From an uncultured Eubacteriales bacterium (lineage in GTDB: Bacteria; Bacillota; Clostridia; Oscillospirales; Oscillospiraceae), in contig USPI01000066.1 of NCBI GenBank assembly GCA_900556535.1, positions 1-7,736 of the forward strand: a stretch of DNA of 7,736 nt, read 5' to 3'. The position numbers were made by a program, and so were the translations under genes. Shown in pieces: positions 1 through 6,705 of this stretch. Position 1 is the first letter of the stretch. The number at the start of each line of letters is the position of its first letter. The notes under the pieces were generated by a model. It had not been told where the DNA came from. It saw only the letters and a list, made by a program, of their open reading frames with translations, and searched no databases.

Positions 1-127
1 GAGCAAAGCTGCCGCCGGGATACTCATCGTGGCAGTAATCCGCCCCGATCTCGTCTCCCGTAAGCACGCAGCCTTCTCCCGATGCAAGCTTTAACTTATC
101 AATAAACACCACATCTGCAAAGCTCAT
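1..127 (-). CDS. FAD-linked oxidase, GlcD/D-lactate dehydrogenase-like (5' part only)
   Basis: Only the first 42 codons lie in the window; the gene runs off the left edge. The ATG at 127-125 is preceded by GGAGG (140-136) with 8-nt spacing, so the start is well supported. The translation contains VLTGDEIGADYCHDEYPGG. This resembles the N-terminal stretch of FAD-binding-4 oxidoreductases (glycolate oxidase subunit GlcD, D-lactate dehydrogenase), where a 'VLT...YSHDE' motif precedes the PCMH-type FAD domain. Proteins of this family oxidise 2-hydroxyacids and often pass electrons to an electron-transfer flavoprotein, which fits the etfBA pair at the right of the window. The FAD site and substrate-binding residues are outside the window, so the family call rests on this short stretch alone. 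A sigma-54 promoter 73 to 88 bases upstream of the start suggests control by the adjacent rpoN/activator pair. Confidence 0.65.
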   Translation of the reverse strand, partial: MSFADVVFIDKLKLASGEGCVLTGDEIGADYCHDEYPGGSFA

Positions 128-173
128 TTTCTAAACCTCCGGTATGATAAATTTCATGAATAGTCTCATTCCA

Positions 174-187
174 TGAACCTTTGTTCA
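174..187. repeat. Small inverted repeat just downstream of the predicted oxidase start site
   Basis: TGAAC (174-178) and GTTCA (183-187) form a perfect 5-bp dyad with a CTTT spacer. On the minus strand it covers about +2 to +15 of the transcript predicted from the sigma-54 promoter. It could be a protein site or a weak 5' hairpin in the leader. The arms are short enough to arise by chance. Confidence 0.3.
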
Positions 188-199
188 CACCTTTTTACT

Positions 200-215
200 T
201 GCAAATTGCGTGCCA
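200..215 (-). promoter_or_regulatory. sigma-54 (-24/-12) promoter for the left FAD-linked oxidase
   Basis: On the minus strand the sequence reads TGGCACGCAATTTGCA, a full match to the sigma-54 consensus TGGCAC-N5-TTGCA. The invariant GG (214-213) and GC (202-201) are separated by the required 10 bases. Transcription would start near 189, giving a leader of about 62 nt before the ATG at 127. The promoter lies in the 132-base gap between the end of the activator gene and the oxidase gene. Its sequence from the GG through the start-site region is closely similar to the promoter at 3802-3817 (23 of 31 positions identical). Both its consensus match and the rpoN gene next door support function. Confidence 0.88.
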
Positions 216-259
216 CGAGGACACTGTGTGGTGTTTATAATATAATATTTTTTTGTTTT

Positions 260-2272
260 TCAGTCCGTATCGCCCGATTTTCCGACGGCAAATATCTCAA
301 TTCGGATATCCATCTTCTGAATTTTGCGATACAGAGTGTTGCGTGACATATTGAGCACCTTCGCCGCGCGGGATATATTGCCCTTTTCCTCCTGCAAAAC
401 GCGGATTATCTTTTCCCGCTCCTTTTTCTCGCGCATCAGCTTCGGCGTGGTCGGCGCGTCATCGGCCGGCGCGGCGTGAGCTTTAAGCGGCGGCGCCCCG
501 ACAGGCGACGGACGCACGCAGTTTCTTATCTCCTCCGGCAGATGCTCCGGCGCAAGCGGCTCGTCACCGGCGATGATGAGCGATTTTTCTATCACGTTCC
601 TCAGCTCCCTGACGTTGCCGGGCCACGGGTAGCAATCCAGCGCATCCATGACCTCCGTGCTCAGAGCGCGGACGGGGATATTGAGCTTGCGGCTGAACTG
701 TTCGTTAAAATAGCCCGCCAGCAGGGGCACGTCGCCCTGACGCTCGCGCAGACGGGGCATACGGATCTCGATCGTGCTCAGGCGGTACCAGAGATCGGCG
801 CGGAAGCGGTGGGCGTCGATGAGCTTTTTCACGTCCTGATTCGTCGCCGCTATGATGCGCACGTCGATGGGGATGGATTTATTCGCGCCCACCCGCGTTA
901 TGCGCTGCTCCTGAATGACGCGCAGCAGCGATACCTGCATATCCACCGGCATATCGCCTATCTCGTCGAGAAACAGGGTGCCGCCGTTGGCAAACTCGAA
1001 CTTTCCCATGGAGCCTGAGCTGCTTGCGCCCGTGAACGCGCCGCTCTCATAGCCGAAAAGCTCGCTGGAAAGCAGCTCTCTGGGCAGACCGCCGCAGTTT
1101 ATGGCGACAAATTCGCCCTTTCTGCCGCTGAGCCTGTGCAGTGCCTGCGCAACGACCTCCTTGCCCGTGCCGGTGTCGCCGAGTATCATGACGTTCGCGT
1201 TAAAGGGCGCGACTCTGCGCACGAGGGTGTCAACGACCTTCCACTCGTCGCTCTCGCCGATGTAGTTCGGTATCATGACCGCCGCGCGGTCGGGCTCGGT
1301 CTCGGGCTTGGCCTCCGAGGTCTTTTCAAAAACGAGAATATTATGCACCGTGCCGTTTATGAGCTCTATTTTTCTCGATCTTAAGGGGCTGAGGCTTGCG
1401 ACGCTGCCCTTTGCCGCGCCCTTGAATGCGATGGGGCGCGGGTTATTTTTAAACGAGCCGTCGATCAAATATGTAAGGTCCGCCTTGTCCTTCAGGTATT
1501 TTGAAAGCGAAACGCTGCCGTAGGGCTGCTTTTCATAGCCGGGCAGATAGTGCTTTGCCGCCTCGTTCGCGGTCAGGATATTTCCCGAGGGGTCGGTCAC
1601 GATGACGAGGGCGGAATCGCTTTGGATGATGGGATCGAAAAAGCACGCCGAGGACAGGTGCATGAAGGTCTCTCTGCGGCTGCGGCACAGCCTTGCGGCA
1701 AGCTCCGCCGCGGTTATGCACACGCCGAGCGCGTTTTCCGGCAGGGGAACGTGGGGGTTATTTATGCACAACACGAAGTCCTCGCCCATCAGACCGTTCA
1801 CGGGCGCGGCAACGCCGGAATAGCTCTGCGAATAGGCGCGAAAATGCTCGTAGCCGTCAACGCGATAGGGCTTATTCTCGTGAATGGCGATGGTTATGTT
1901 GCCCGTGCCGACGGTGTTCTCCGCGCAGAAGGTGCCGAGTGTGCGGGGGTAGTTCGCAAGGGGCGTGAGAAGTCTGAAAACGAAGCCCTGCTTGTTTGCG
2001 AGGCTGGCGTTGCTGTTGAACACCGCGACAAGATATTGCAGCACCGGCTCAAAGCCCTGCATCACCTCGGCGTATTTATCGCACACGCTCCGCAGCAGCT
2101 CCAGGTCCTGCGGCGGCTGATTCATCGACCACGGGTCGAGCTCCGCCTCCAGACAGCGCTTCCACGAGCGTGCGATCTCGGGTCTGAGCATGGTCTCGTC
2201 TATAACGCCGGTGTTTACCGCGCGCTTCCATGCCTCAAGCACAAGCGCACTGTTGTATTTTTCTGCACTCAT
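260..2272 (-). CDS. Sigma-54-dependent transcriptional activator (GAF-PAS-AAA+-Fis HTH, AcoR-like)
   Basis: Bacterial enhancer-binding protein of 670 aa that would hydrolyse ATP to open sigma-54 promoters. Residues about 30-205 resemble the AcoR-type N-terminus: a 'SWKRC...DPW' motif, then a GAF-like region with GTGN (123-126) and VDGYEHF (138-144). A PAS-like domain follows at about 212-320. The AAA+ domain (about 338-570) has Walker A GDTGTGKE (365-372), the sigma-54-contacting loop GAFTGA (411-416) and Walker B TLFLDE (432-437). A Fis-type helix-turn-helix occupies about 631-654. No receiver domain or phosphorylatable Asp module is seen, so small-molecule sensing through GAF/PAS is likelier than a two-component input. 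The start at 2272 is preferred over an in-frame start at 2536: it follows GGAGGG (2282-2277) with 4-nt spacing, and the longer N-terminus has no family-like sequence and only shadows rpoN. The ATG overlaps the rpoN stop codon (ATGA), implying translational coupling. The ligand is unknown. Confidence 0.95.
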   Translation of the reverse strand: MSAEKYNSALVLEAWKRAVNTGVIDETMLRPEIARSWKRCLEAELDPWSMNQPPQDLELLRSVCDKYAEVMQGFEPVLQYLVAVFNSNASLANKQGFVFRLLTPLANYPRTLGTFCAENTVGTGNITIAIHENKPYRVDGYEHFRAYSQSYSGVAAPVNGLMGEDFVLCINNPHVPLPENALGVCITAAELAARLCRSRRETFMHLSSACFFDPIIQSDSALVIVTDPSGNILTANEAAKHYLPGYEKQPYGSVSLSKYLKDKADLTYLIDGSFKNNPRPIAFKGAAKGSVASLSPLRSRKIELINGTVHNILVFEKTSEAKPETEPDRAAVMIPNYIGESDEWKVVDTLVRRVAPFNANVMILGDTGTGKEVVAQALHRLSGRKGEFVAINCGGLPRELLSSELFGYESGAFTGASSSGSMGKFEFANGGTLFLDEIGDMPVDMQVSLLRVIQEQRITRVGANKSIPIDVRIIAATNQDVKKLIDAHRFRADLWYRLSTIEIRMPRLRERQGDVPLLAGYFNEQFSRKLNIPVRALSTEVMDALDCYPWPGNVRELRNVIEKSLIIAGDEPLAPEHLPEEIRNCVRPSPVGAPPLKAHAAPADDAPTTPKLMREKKEREKIIRVLQEEKGNISRAAKVLNMSRNTLYRKIQKMDIRIEIFAVGKSGDTD
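277..293. promoter_or_regulatory. Candidate upstream activator site inside the 3' end of the activator gene
   Basis: The 17-bp near-palindrome ATTTTCCGACGGCAAAT has one mismatched arm pair. Its centre (285) lies about 71 bp upstream of the -24 GG of the oxidase promoter and about 96 bp upstream of its predicted start, a normal distance for an enhancer-binding protein. It is within codons for the tail after the HTH. Its likeness to the dyad at 3716-3739 is weak, so this is tentative. Confidence 0.25.
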
Positions 2273-3666
2273 ATGACCCTCCGCTTTCTCTGTGCACAGC
2301 CCGGTATTCCGGCTGCCAGTCTGTATTTTGAAACCGTCCGTCGGGATATATCGTATCCGTTTTCCTTGAGAAGTGCGCTGATGTGCTCGTCCGTTACGGG
2401 CTCGCTCGGATCCTCGCGGGAGATTATCTGCTCGATGAGCTTGTTTGCGCCCGCTGCCGACATGGGTCCGTCGTCCGTTCCCTTCACGGTGCGCGAGAAG
2501 AAATGCTTTATCGGGAAGGCGCCCCAGGGGCAGCATACGTATTTATCCTGCGCCACGCGGCTGACCGTTGAGATGCTCACGCCCATGCTCTCTGCCATCT
2601 GCTGCATGGAAAGCGGGCTCAAATGCTCCGGACCGCGGAGAAAAAAGTCGCTTTGCAGCGTGACGAGGCTCAGCGCGGCCTTGTGCAGGGTCTGGCGGCG
2701 GATGTCAACGCTGCGGATGAGCGAGCGCGCCGCGTTCAGGCAGCTTCGCAGATATTGCTTTTCCTGCGCGCTGAGGCTTGCGTGCTTCATGAGCTCAAGA
2801 TAGTCCTCGTTGAGCCGCAGCGGATTGCCGCCGTCGCCGGAGACGTAAACGGCAAGCTCGCCGCCGTTATTCCTTACTACTATATCAGGGCTCACGTAGC
2901 CGACCCTGAAGCGTCCCTCGTCGCAGTTTCCCGGACGCGGCTCAAGGGTCTTTATATAGTCAAACACCCGCCTCATGCACTGCTCCGAGACCTTGTATTT
3001 TTTCGCGCAGCGCGAGCAAAGCCCCTGCGATATCATCTGAAGATCGTCGCGTATCACGCTGCGGGCAAGCTCCGCGTGCTCAAAGCCGTCCTCGACCTGA
3101 AGGCAGAGCGCCTCGTAAACGTCGCGCGCGGCGATGCCGCGGGGCGAGAAGCCCTGTATGGTGCGCAGCATTTTTTCGCCGACCGAAATGTCGCAGCAGT
3201 ACAGCAGGCAGATGGAGTTGAGATTTCCCGCGAAATAGCCGTTTTCGTCAAGACTGCCCAGAATGTCCAAGCCGACAAGCTCCTCAAGCCTGCTCGGTCT
3301 GCACATGGAAAGCTGAAGCTCGAGCGAGCCCATGAGCCCGTCGGAATAAAAGCCCTCGCCCGCGGCATAGTACGGGTCAAACTCCTCATCCTCGGCGGCA
3401 GAGAACGCGGCGTCCTCGCCCGAGTAATAGCCCGGGTCTCTGCCGGTCTCAAAACGCGCCGGCGCAAGCTCCTCATCCCGCCCCACGCTTTCAAACACCT
3501 CGCCCGCGGGCGCCTCCGGTATCTCCAGCATCGGGTTTTCAACTGCAAGCTCGACCAGATGATCGTACATGGCATAGCTCGGCACGGTCAGCATATTCAG
3601 TCCCTGAATCATGGACGAGCTTACCTTCTGCTCCTGCCGCTGTACATATTTCTGACTGTTTTTCAT
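2269..3666 (-). CDS. rpoN: RNA polymerase sigma-54 factor RpoN
   Basis: Sigma-54 factor of 465 aa, which directs core RNA polymerase to -24/-12 promoters in an activator-dependent manner. The N-terminal activator-interacting region I is Gln-rich and ends with the typical ENPMLE (43-48). An acidic, Gly/Tyr-rich region II follows (about 52-110). The core-binding region includes [15 protein letters not shown]. The HTH region (about 353-377) has [21 protein letters not shown] and is followed by the family-typical [10 protein letters not shown]. The RpoN box, which reads the -24 element, is [10 protein letters not shown] (441-450); the usual form is ARRTVAKYRE, so three of ten positions differ, two of them Ala to Ser. 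Length is normal for the family. ATG at 3666 is chosen: the TTG two codons upstream (3672) almost abuts the nearest AAGG, whereas the ATG has 7-nt spacing to it. The stop overlaps the downstream activator gene, making an rpoN-activator operon read from a sigma-A type promoter. Confidence 0.95.
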   Translation of the reverse strand: MKNSQKYVQRQEQKVSSSMIQGLNMLTVPSYAMYDHLVELAVENPMLEIPEAPAGEVFESVGRDEELAPARFETGRDPGYYSGEDAAFSAAEDEEFDPYYAAGEGFYSDGLMGSLELQLSMCRPSRLEELVGLDILGSLDENGYFAGNLNSICLLYCCDISVGEKMLRTIQGFSPRGIAARDVYEALCLQVEDGFEHAELARSVIRDDLQMISQGLCSRCAKKYKVSEQCMRRVFDYIKTLEPRPGNCDEGRFRVGYVSPDIVVRNNGGELAVYVSGDGGNPLRLNEDYLELMKHASLSAQEKQYLRSCLNAARSLIRSVDIRRQTLHKAALSLVTLQSDFFLRGPEHLSPLSMQQMAESMGVSISTVSRVAQDKYVCCPWGAFPIKHFFSRTVKGTDDGPMSAAGANKLIEQIISREDPSEPVTDEHISALLKENGYDISRRTVSKYRLAAGIPGCAQRKRRVI

Positions 3667-3715
3667 GGTCAAGCCTTCACCTACCCACGCAGCGATATTT
3701 GCTATAAAATCTCAC

Positions 3716-3739
3716 ATTTTGTCTTTTCACCGACAAAAT
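3716..3739. promoter_or_regulatory. 24-bp dyad, candidate activator binding site and rpoN autoregulatory site
   Basis: ATTTTGTC (3716-3723) and GACAAAAT (3732-3739) are perfect 8-bp inverted arms separated by 8 bp. The centre is about 76 bp upstream of the -24 GG of the rightward sigma-54 promoter and about 100 bp upstream of its predicted start, the classic place for an enhancer-binding protein. The dyad also covers the -10 element and start region of the rpoN promoter on the other strand, so occupancy could repress rpoN. A further TTTTGTC occurs at 3755-3761, with GGCAAAAT at 3776-3783 as a possible degenerate partner at different spacing. Assignment to the local activator is inference. Confidence 0.5.
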
Positions 3740-3763
3740 ATCATACAGTCAAATTTTTGTCAA
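3735..3763 (-). promoter_or_regulatory. rpoN: Sigma-A type promoter for the rpoN-activator operon
   Basis: On the minus strand a perfect -35 TTGACA (3763-3758) is followed, after a 17-base spacer, by TATTTT (3740-3735), four of six matches to the -10 consensus. A TG one base before the -10 makes it an extended -10. Transcription would start near 3728, leaving a leader of about 62 nt to the rpoN ATG. The sigma factor gene is therefore expected to be transcribed by the housekeeping polymerase. Confidence 0.7.
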
Positions 3764-3801
3764 GCCGTTTTTTTGGGCAAAATGATTAAAATTTGGCTCC
3801 G

Positions 3802-3817
3802 CGGCACGCTCTTTGCA
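3802..3817 (+). promoter_or_regulatory. sigma-54 (-24/-12) promoter for the reductase-etfBA operon
   Basis: CGGCACGCTCTTTGCA differs from the TGGCAC-N5-TTGCA consensus only at the first base. The GG (3803-3804) and GC (3815-3816) are exactly 10 bases apart. Transcription would begin near 3828, about 32 nt before the ATG at 3860. The sequence downstream of the -12 element (TAAAAA and a GTG motif) is shared with the leftward promoter at 200-215. No comparable sigma-A promoter was seen facing right in this gap. Confidence 0.88.
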
Positions 3818-3833
3818 TATAAAAAAGCGTGCC
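3803..3833. repeat. Perfect 8-bp inverted repeat spanning the rightward sigma-54 promoter
   Basis: GGCACGCT (3803-3810) is repeated in inverse as AGCGTGCC (3826-3833), 15 bases apart. The left arm is the -24 element itself and the right arm covers about -2 to +6 of the predicted transcript. This could be a repressor operator that competes with polymerase, or chance. The corresponding region of the leftward promoter keeps only a GTG core in the right arm. Confidence 0.5.
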
Positions 3834-3859
3834 TATAACTTCAAAAAGGAGCATTTGAG

Positions 3860-5902
3860 ATGAAAAAGCTTTATACACCCATTGTTATCAACAAAACGGA
3901 ATTCAAAAACAGAGTGTGCATGGCTCCCATGGGCCTCGGCACCACGGACTATGTTGACGGCAACGTCACCGACCGCCTGATCGACTGCTACGTCCAGCGC
4001 GCCAAGGGCGGAGTGGGCATGATCGACATAGCGAATATTATGTATGACCCCAACCACCTTGACCCCGTAAACGGTCCCATACTCACCGACGACAAGTACA
4101 TCCCCAGCCTCAAAAAGCTCACCGGCGCGCTCCACGAGGCGGGCAGCAAGGTCGTTGCTCAGCTCGTTCACATGGGCAGATATCAGTTTGCCGACTTCTG
4201 CGGCGGCGAGGCGATAGCACCGTCGGTCACCACCTCCCGCTACAACGGCTATCAGGTGCCCAGAGCGATGACCACGCAGGAGGTCAAGGACATGGTCGTT
4301 TATCAGGCTCAGGCAGCCGAGCGCGCAAAGAGAGCCGGCTTTGACGCCGTCGAAATTCAGACCAACTCCGGCTACCTGCACGGTCAGTTCTGGTCTCCCC
4401 TGACGAACCTGCGCACCGACGAGTACGGCGGCAGCTTCGAAAACCGCATCCGCTTCACCAAGGAGACCCTTTACGCCGTCAGGCAGGCCGTCGGCCCCGA
4501 TTTCCCCATCATCATCCGCCTGAGCGGCACCGACTTCGTCAAGGGAAGCTGCGACCACAACGACATTGCAAACATCTGCGAGGCGCTCGACAAGACCGGC
4601 ACCCTCGACGCGATCTCCGTTACCGCAGGCTGGCACGAGAGCTCCGTTCCCCTCGTCACCATGGAGCTTGAAAACGCGACCTACGCATACCTCGGCAAGA
4701 ACATCAAAAAGCGCGTAAGCTGCGTCGTCATGCAGGGCATGCGCATGAATATACCCACCGCAGAGACCGTCGTCGAGCGCGGTGACGTGGACATGGCCGT
4801 CATCGGACGCCCGCTGCTGTGCGATCCGGAGCTTGTAAACAAGGGCATGGAGGGCCGCTACGACGAGATCCGCCCCTGCATCGGCTGCAACGCCGGCTGC
4901 CTTGACGCGGGCATCAAGCGCGAGGTCATCGGCTGCATCAGCAACTACGAGTGCAACCGCGAGCTGGTGCTCAGAGACGAAAACGGCAAGCTCCCCACCG
5001 AGGTCAGGAGCGCACATCCCGAGAAGATACTCGTCATCGGCGCAGGCCCCGCCGGCATGGAATTTGCCCGCGTAGCCACCCTGCGCGGTCACAAGGTCAC
5101 CATCTGGGAGAAGCGCAATCGCACCATCGGACTTTCCGAGTACGCCGCAACTCCCCCGAGAAGAGGCGAGATCCGCAAGATAGGTCAGTGGCTCGAGCGT
5201 ACCATCCGCGCCATGGGCGTTGAGATCGTCCTCAACAAGGAGGCCACCGCCGAGAACATCCTCGAGGCGGCAAAGAGCTTTGACCGCGTCGTTTTCGCAA
5301 ACGGCTCCAAGGCAGTCCTGCCCCCCATCCCCACCAAGGAGGGCGCACACGTCGTCCACGCATGGGACGTGCTTGACGCAAAGGGTAAGCTCAAGCTCGG
5401 CAAAAACGTCGTTGTCGTCGGCGGCGGCGACGTCGGCGTCGAGACCGCTCTGTACGTTGCCGAGGTCGGCACCATAAGCGCGGAGCAGATAAAATTCCAC
5501 ATCATGTGGGATGCCGCTCCTATCGAGCAGATAAAGGAAATGCTCAACCACGGCTACCACAACGTGAGCGTCGTCGAGATGGGCAAGAAGCTCGCTCCGG
5601 ACATTAACCCCGGCTGCCGCTGGTCTATCATGGCGCGGTGCAGACAGCTCGGCGTCCAGATGTACAAGCTCACCAAGGTGCTTGAGATCCGCCCCGACTG
5701 CGTTGTCATCGAGAACTCCGACGGTGTGAAGGAGCTGCCCGCAGACTCCGTCATCATCGCAGCCGGCGCACGCCCCGATCAGGACGTTTACAACGCCGTC
5801 AAGGACAAGCTGCCCAAGGTAGACATCATCGGCGACGCGGTCGAGGTCGCAAGGATCCCCAACTCCGTCCGCGACGGCTACCTGCTCGCGGCAAGCATTT
5901 AA
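3860..5902 (+). CDS. Old-yellow-enzyme/2,4-dienoyl-CoA reductase-like FMN-FAD-[4Fe-4S] oxidoreductase
   Basis: A 680-aa three-domain flavoenzyme with the architecture and length of 2,4-dienoyl-CoA reductase FadH, bile-acid BaiCD/BaiH and clostridial enoate reductases. Such enzymes reduce activated C=C bonds. The N-terminal TIM barrel (about 1-335) holds QLVHMGR (101-107), NSGYLHGQF with Tyr172 (equivalent to the FadH proton donor), R220, and GWHE with His259 (equivalent to FadH His252). Four cysteines at 340, 343, 347 and 359 have the C-x2-C-x3-C-x11-C spacing of the FadH iron-sulfur site. A Rossmann motif GAGPAG (394-399) binds FAD, and a second, GGGDVGVE (521-528), fits NAD(P)H. No signal peptide or membrane segment is seen, so it is cytoplasmic. 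ATG at 3860 follows AAGGAG (3846-3851) with 8-nt spacing. It is the first gene of an operon with etfB and etfA under a sigma-54 promoter. The substrate (enoate, enoyl-CoA, dienoyl-CoA or steroid) cannot be told from the sequence. Confidence 0.95.
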   Translation: MKKLYTPIVINKTEFKNRVCMAPMGLGTTDYVDGNVTDRLIDCYVQRAKGGVGMIDIANIMYDPNHLDPVNGPILTDDKYIPSLKKLTGALHEAGSKVVAQLVHMGRYQFADFCGGEAIAPSVTTSRYNGYQVPRAMTTQEVKDMVVYQAQAAERAKRAGFDAVEIQTNSGYLHGQFWSPLTNLRTDEYGGSFENRIRFTKETLYAVRQAVGPDFPIIIRLSGTDFVKGSCDHNDIANICEALDKTGTLDAISVTAGWHESSVPLVTMELENATYAYLGKNIKKRVSCVVMQGMRMNIPTAETVVERGDVDMAVIGRPLLCDPELVNKGMEGRYDEIRPCIGCNAGCLDAGIKREVIGCISNYECNRELVLRDENGKLPTEVRSAHPEKILVIGAGPAGMEFARVATLRGHKVTIWEKRNRTIGLSEYAATPPRRGEIRKIGQWLERTIRAMGVEIVLNKEATAENILEAAKSFDRVVFANGSKAVLPPIPTKEGAHVVHAWDVLDAKGKLKLGKNVVVVGGGDVGVETALYVAEVGTISAEQIKFHIMWDAAPIEQIKEMLNHGYHNVSVVEMGKKLAPDINPGCRWSIMARCRQLGVQMYKLTKVLEIRPDCVVIENSDGVKELPADSVIIAAGARPDQDVYNAVKDKLPKVDIIGDAVEVARIPNSVRDGYLLAASI

Positions 5903-5921
5903 AAAGGAGGCTCGTCCCACC

Positions 5922-6692
5922 GTGAAAATAATTGCCTGCTATAAGATCGTCCCCGACGAACAGAGCATAAAAATAAACGGCGACAGAACTCTTGACACCT
6001 CTGCCGCCGAAAAGGTCATCGGTCAGTACGACCTCAACGCCGTCGAAGCCGGCGCAAGGCTCGTCGAAAGCCACGGAGGAGAGCTTATCGCTCTCACCGT
6101 GGGCGGCGCGGAGGTCGAAAACTCCAAGCTCAGAAAGGGCATTTTGTCCCGCGGTCCGAGCTCCTGCGTCGTCGTCAGAGACGACGGCATCGCCGGTGCG
6201 GACAGCAGCCGCACCTCCGCGGCGCTTGCAAAGGCCGTGGCGGAGACTGGCGAATACGACCTCGTCCTGTGCGGCGAGGGCTCGAGCGATCTGTACGCCC
6301 AGCAGGTCGGCGTGCAGCTCGGCGAAAGGCTCGGCGTTCCCACAGTTAACGGCGTTGTCGGCATCGAATACGCAGACGACGGCTTTGTCACCGTCAGTCG
6401 CGACGCGGACGGCGAGCTCGAAACACTCCGCATAAAGCTTCCCGCCGTCATATCCGTCAGCAGCGGCATCAACACCCTGCGCATCCCCGGCATGAAGGAC
6501 ATTCTTGCCGCGGGAAAAAAGCCGTTTGCCGTCAGGACCGCACAGGAGCTTGAGCTTTCCGACGCCGCGCCGAGCACGACCGTTTCCGTGCTCGCGCCCG
6601 AGCAGCACGAGCGTGCCTGCCGCATATTCAAGGGCGACGACGCGGACACCGTTGCCGCCTTTGCCGGCGCGATAAGCGCGGAGCTGAAGTAA
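5922..6692 (+). CDS. etfB: Electron transfer flavoprotein beta subunit, FixA/YdiQ type
   Basis: A 256-aa ETF beta subunit that pairs with the next gene product to make a soluble FAD-containing electron carrier. The N-terminus KIIACYKIVPDEQ, the block GQYDLNAVEAGARL (34-47), RKGILSRGP (71-79) and GEGSSDLYAQQVG (118-130) follow the pattern of FixA from the carnitine-linked fixABCX cluster and of YdiQ; the length is the same as E. coli FixA as recalled. These blocks include the nucleotide-binding surface of the subunit. The start is a GTG at 5922, since no ATG fits the family N-terminus; AAGGAGG (5904-5910) lies 11 bases upstream, a slightly long spacing. The gene begins 19 bases after the reductase stop and ends 13 bases before etfA, indicating one transcript. 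The sequence does not settle whether this ETF is a simple carrier or bifurcating. Confidence 0.95.
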   Translation: MKIIACYKIVPDEQSIKINGDRTLDTSAAEKVIGQYDLNAVEAGARLVESHGGELIALTVGGAEVENSKLRKGILSRGPSSCVVVRDDGIAGADSSRTSAALAKAVAETGEYDLVLCGEGSSDLYAQQVGVQLGERLGVPTVNGVVGIEYADDGFVTVSRDADGELETLRIKLPAVISVSSGINTLRIPGMKDILAAGKKPFAVRTAQELELSDAAPSTTVSVLAPEQHERACRIFKGDDADTVAAFAGAISAELK

Positions 6693-6705
6693 GGAGGAGC
6701 GCAAA

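Noticed and set aside
221..229. ACACTGTGT palindrome next to the leftward sigma-54 promoter
   Set aside because: Only 9 bp and not repeated at the other promoter, so it may be chance.
232..259. AT-rich stretch between the activator stop and the oxidase promoter, considered as a terminator or sigma-A promoter
   Set aside because: No GC stem for a terminator and no -35 element at proper spacing to the TATTAT/TATAAA-like sequences on the minus strand.
2273..2536. Longer start for the sigma-54 activator (88 extra residues, ATG at 2536)
   Set aside because: The extension overlaps the C-terminal codons of rpoN in another frame and has a basic, low-similarity composition. The ATG at 2272 has GGAGGG upstream, an ATGA overlap with rpoN, and starts at the expected family N-terminus.
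3667..3672. TTG start for rpoN two codons upstream of the ATG
   Set aside because: AAGG lies only one base from the TTG but seven from the ATG at 3666. The difference is two residues and the TTG cannot be fully excluded.
1550..3789. Long plus-strand frames over the rpoN and activator genes
   Set aside because: They are mirror frames of strongly supported minus-strand genes, with Arg/Ala/His-rich composition and no domain or ribosome binding site.
3833..5920. 695-residue open frame antisense to the reductase gene
   Set aside because: It is a shadow of high-GC third-position codon bias. The plus-strand frame has all FadH-type catalytic, Cys and Rossmann motifs, a promoter and a ribosome binding site; the antisense protein shows no recognisable domain.
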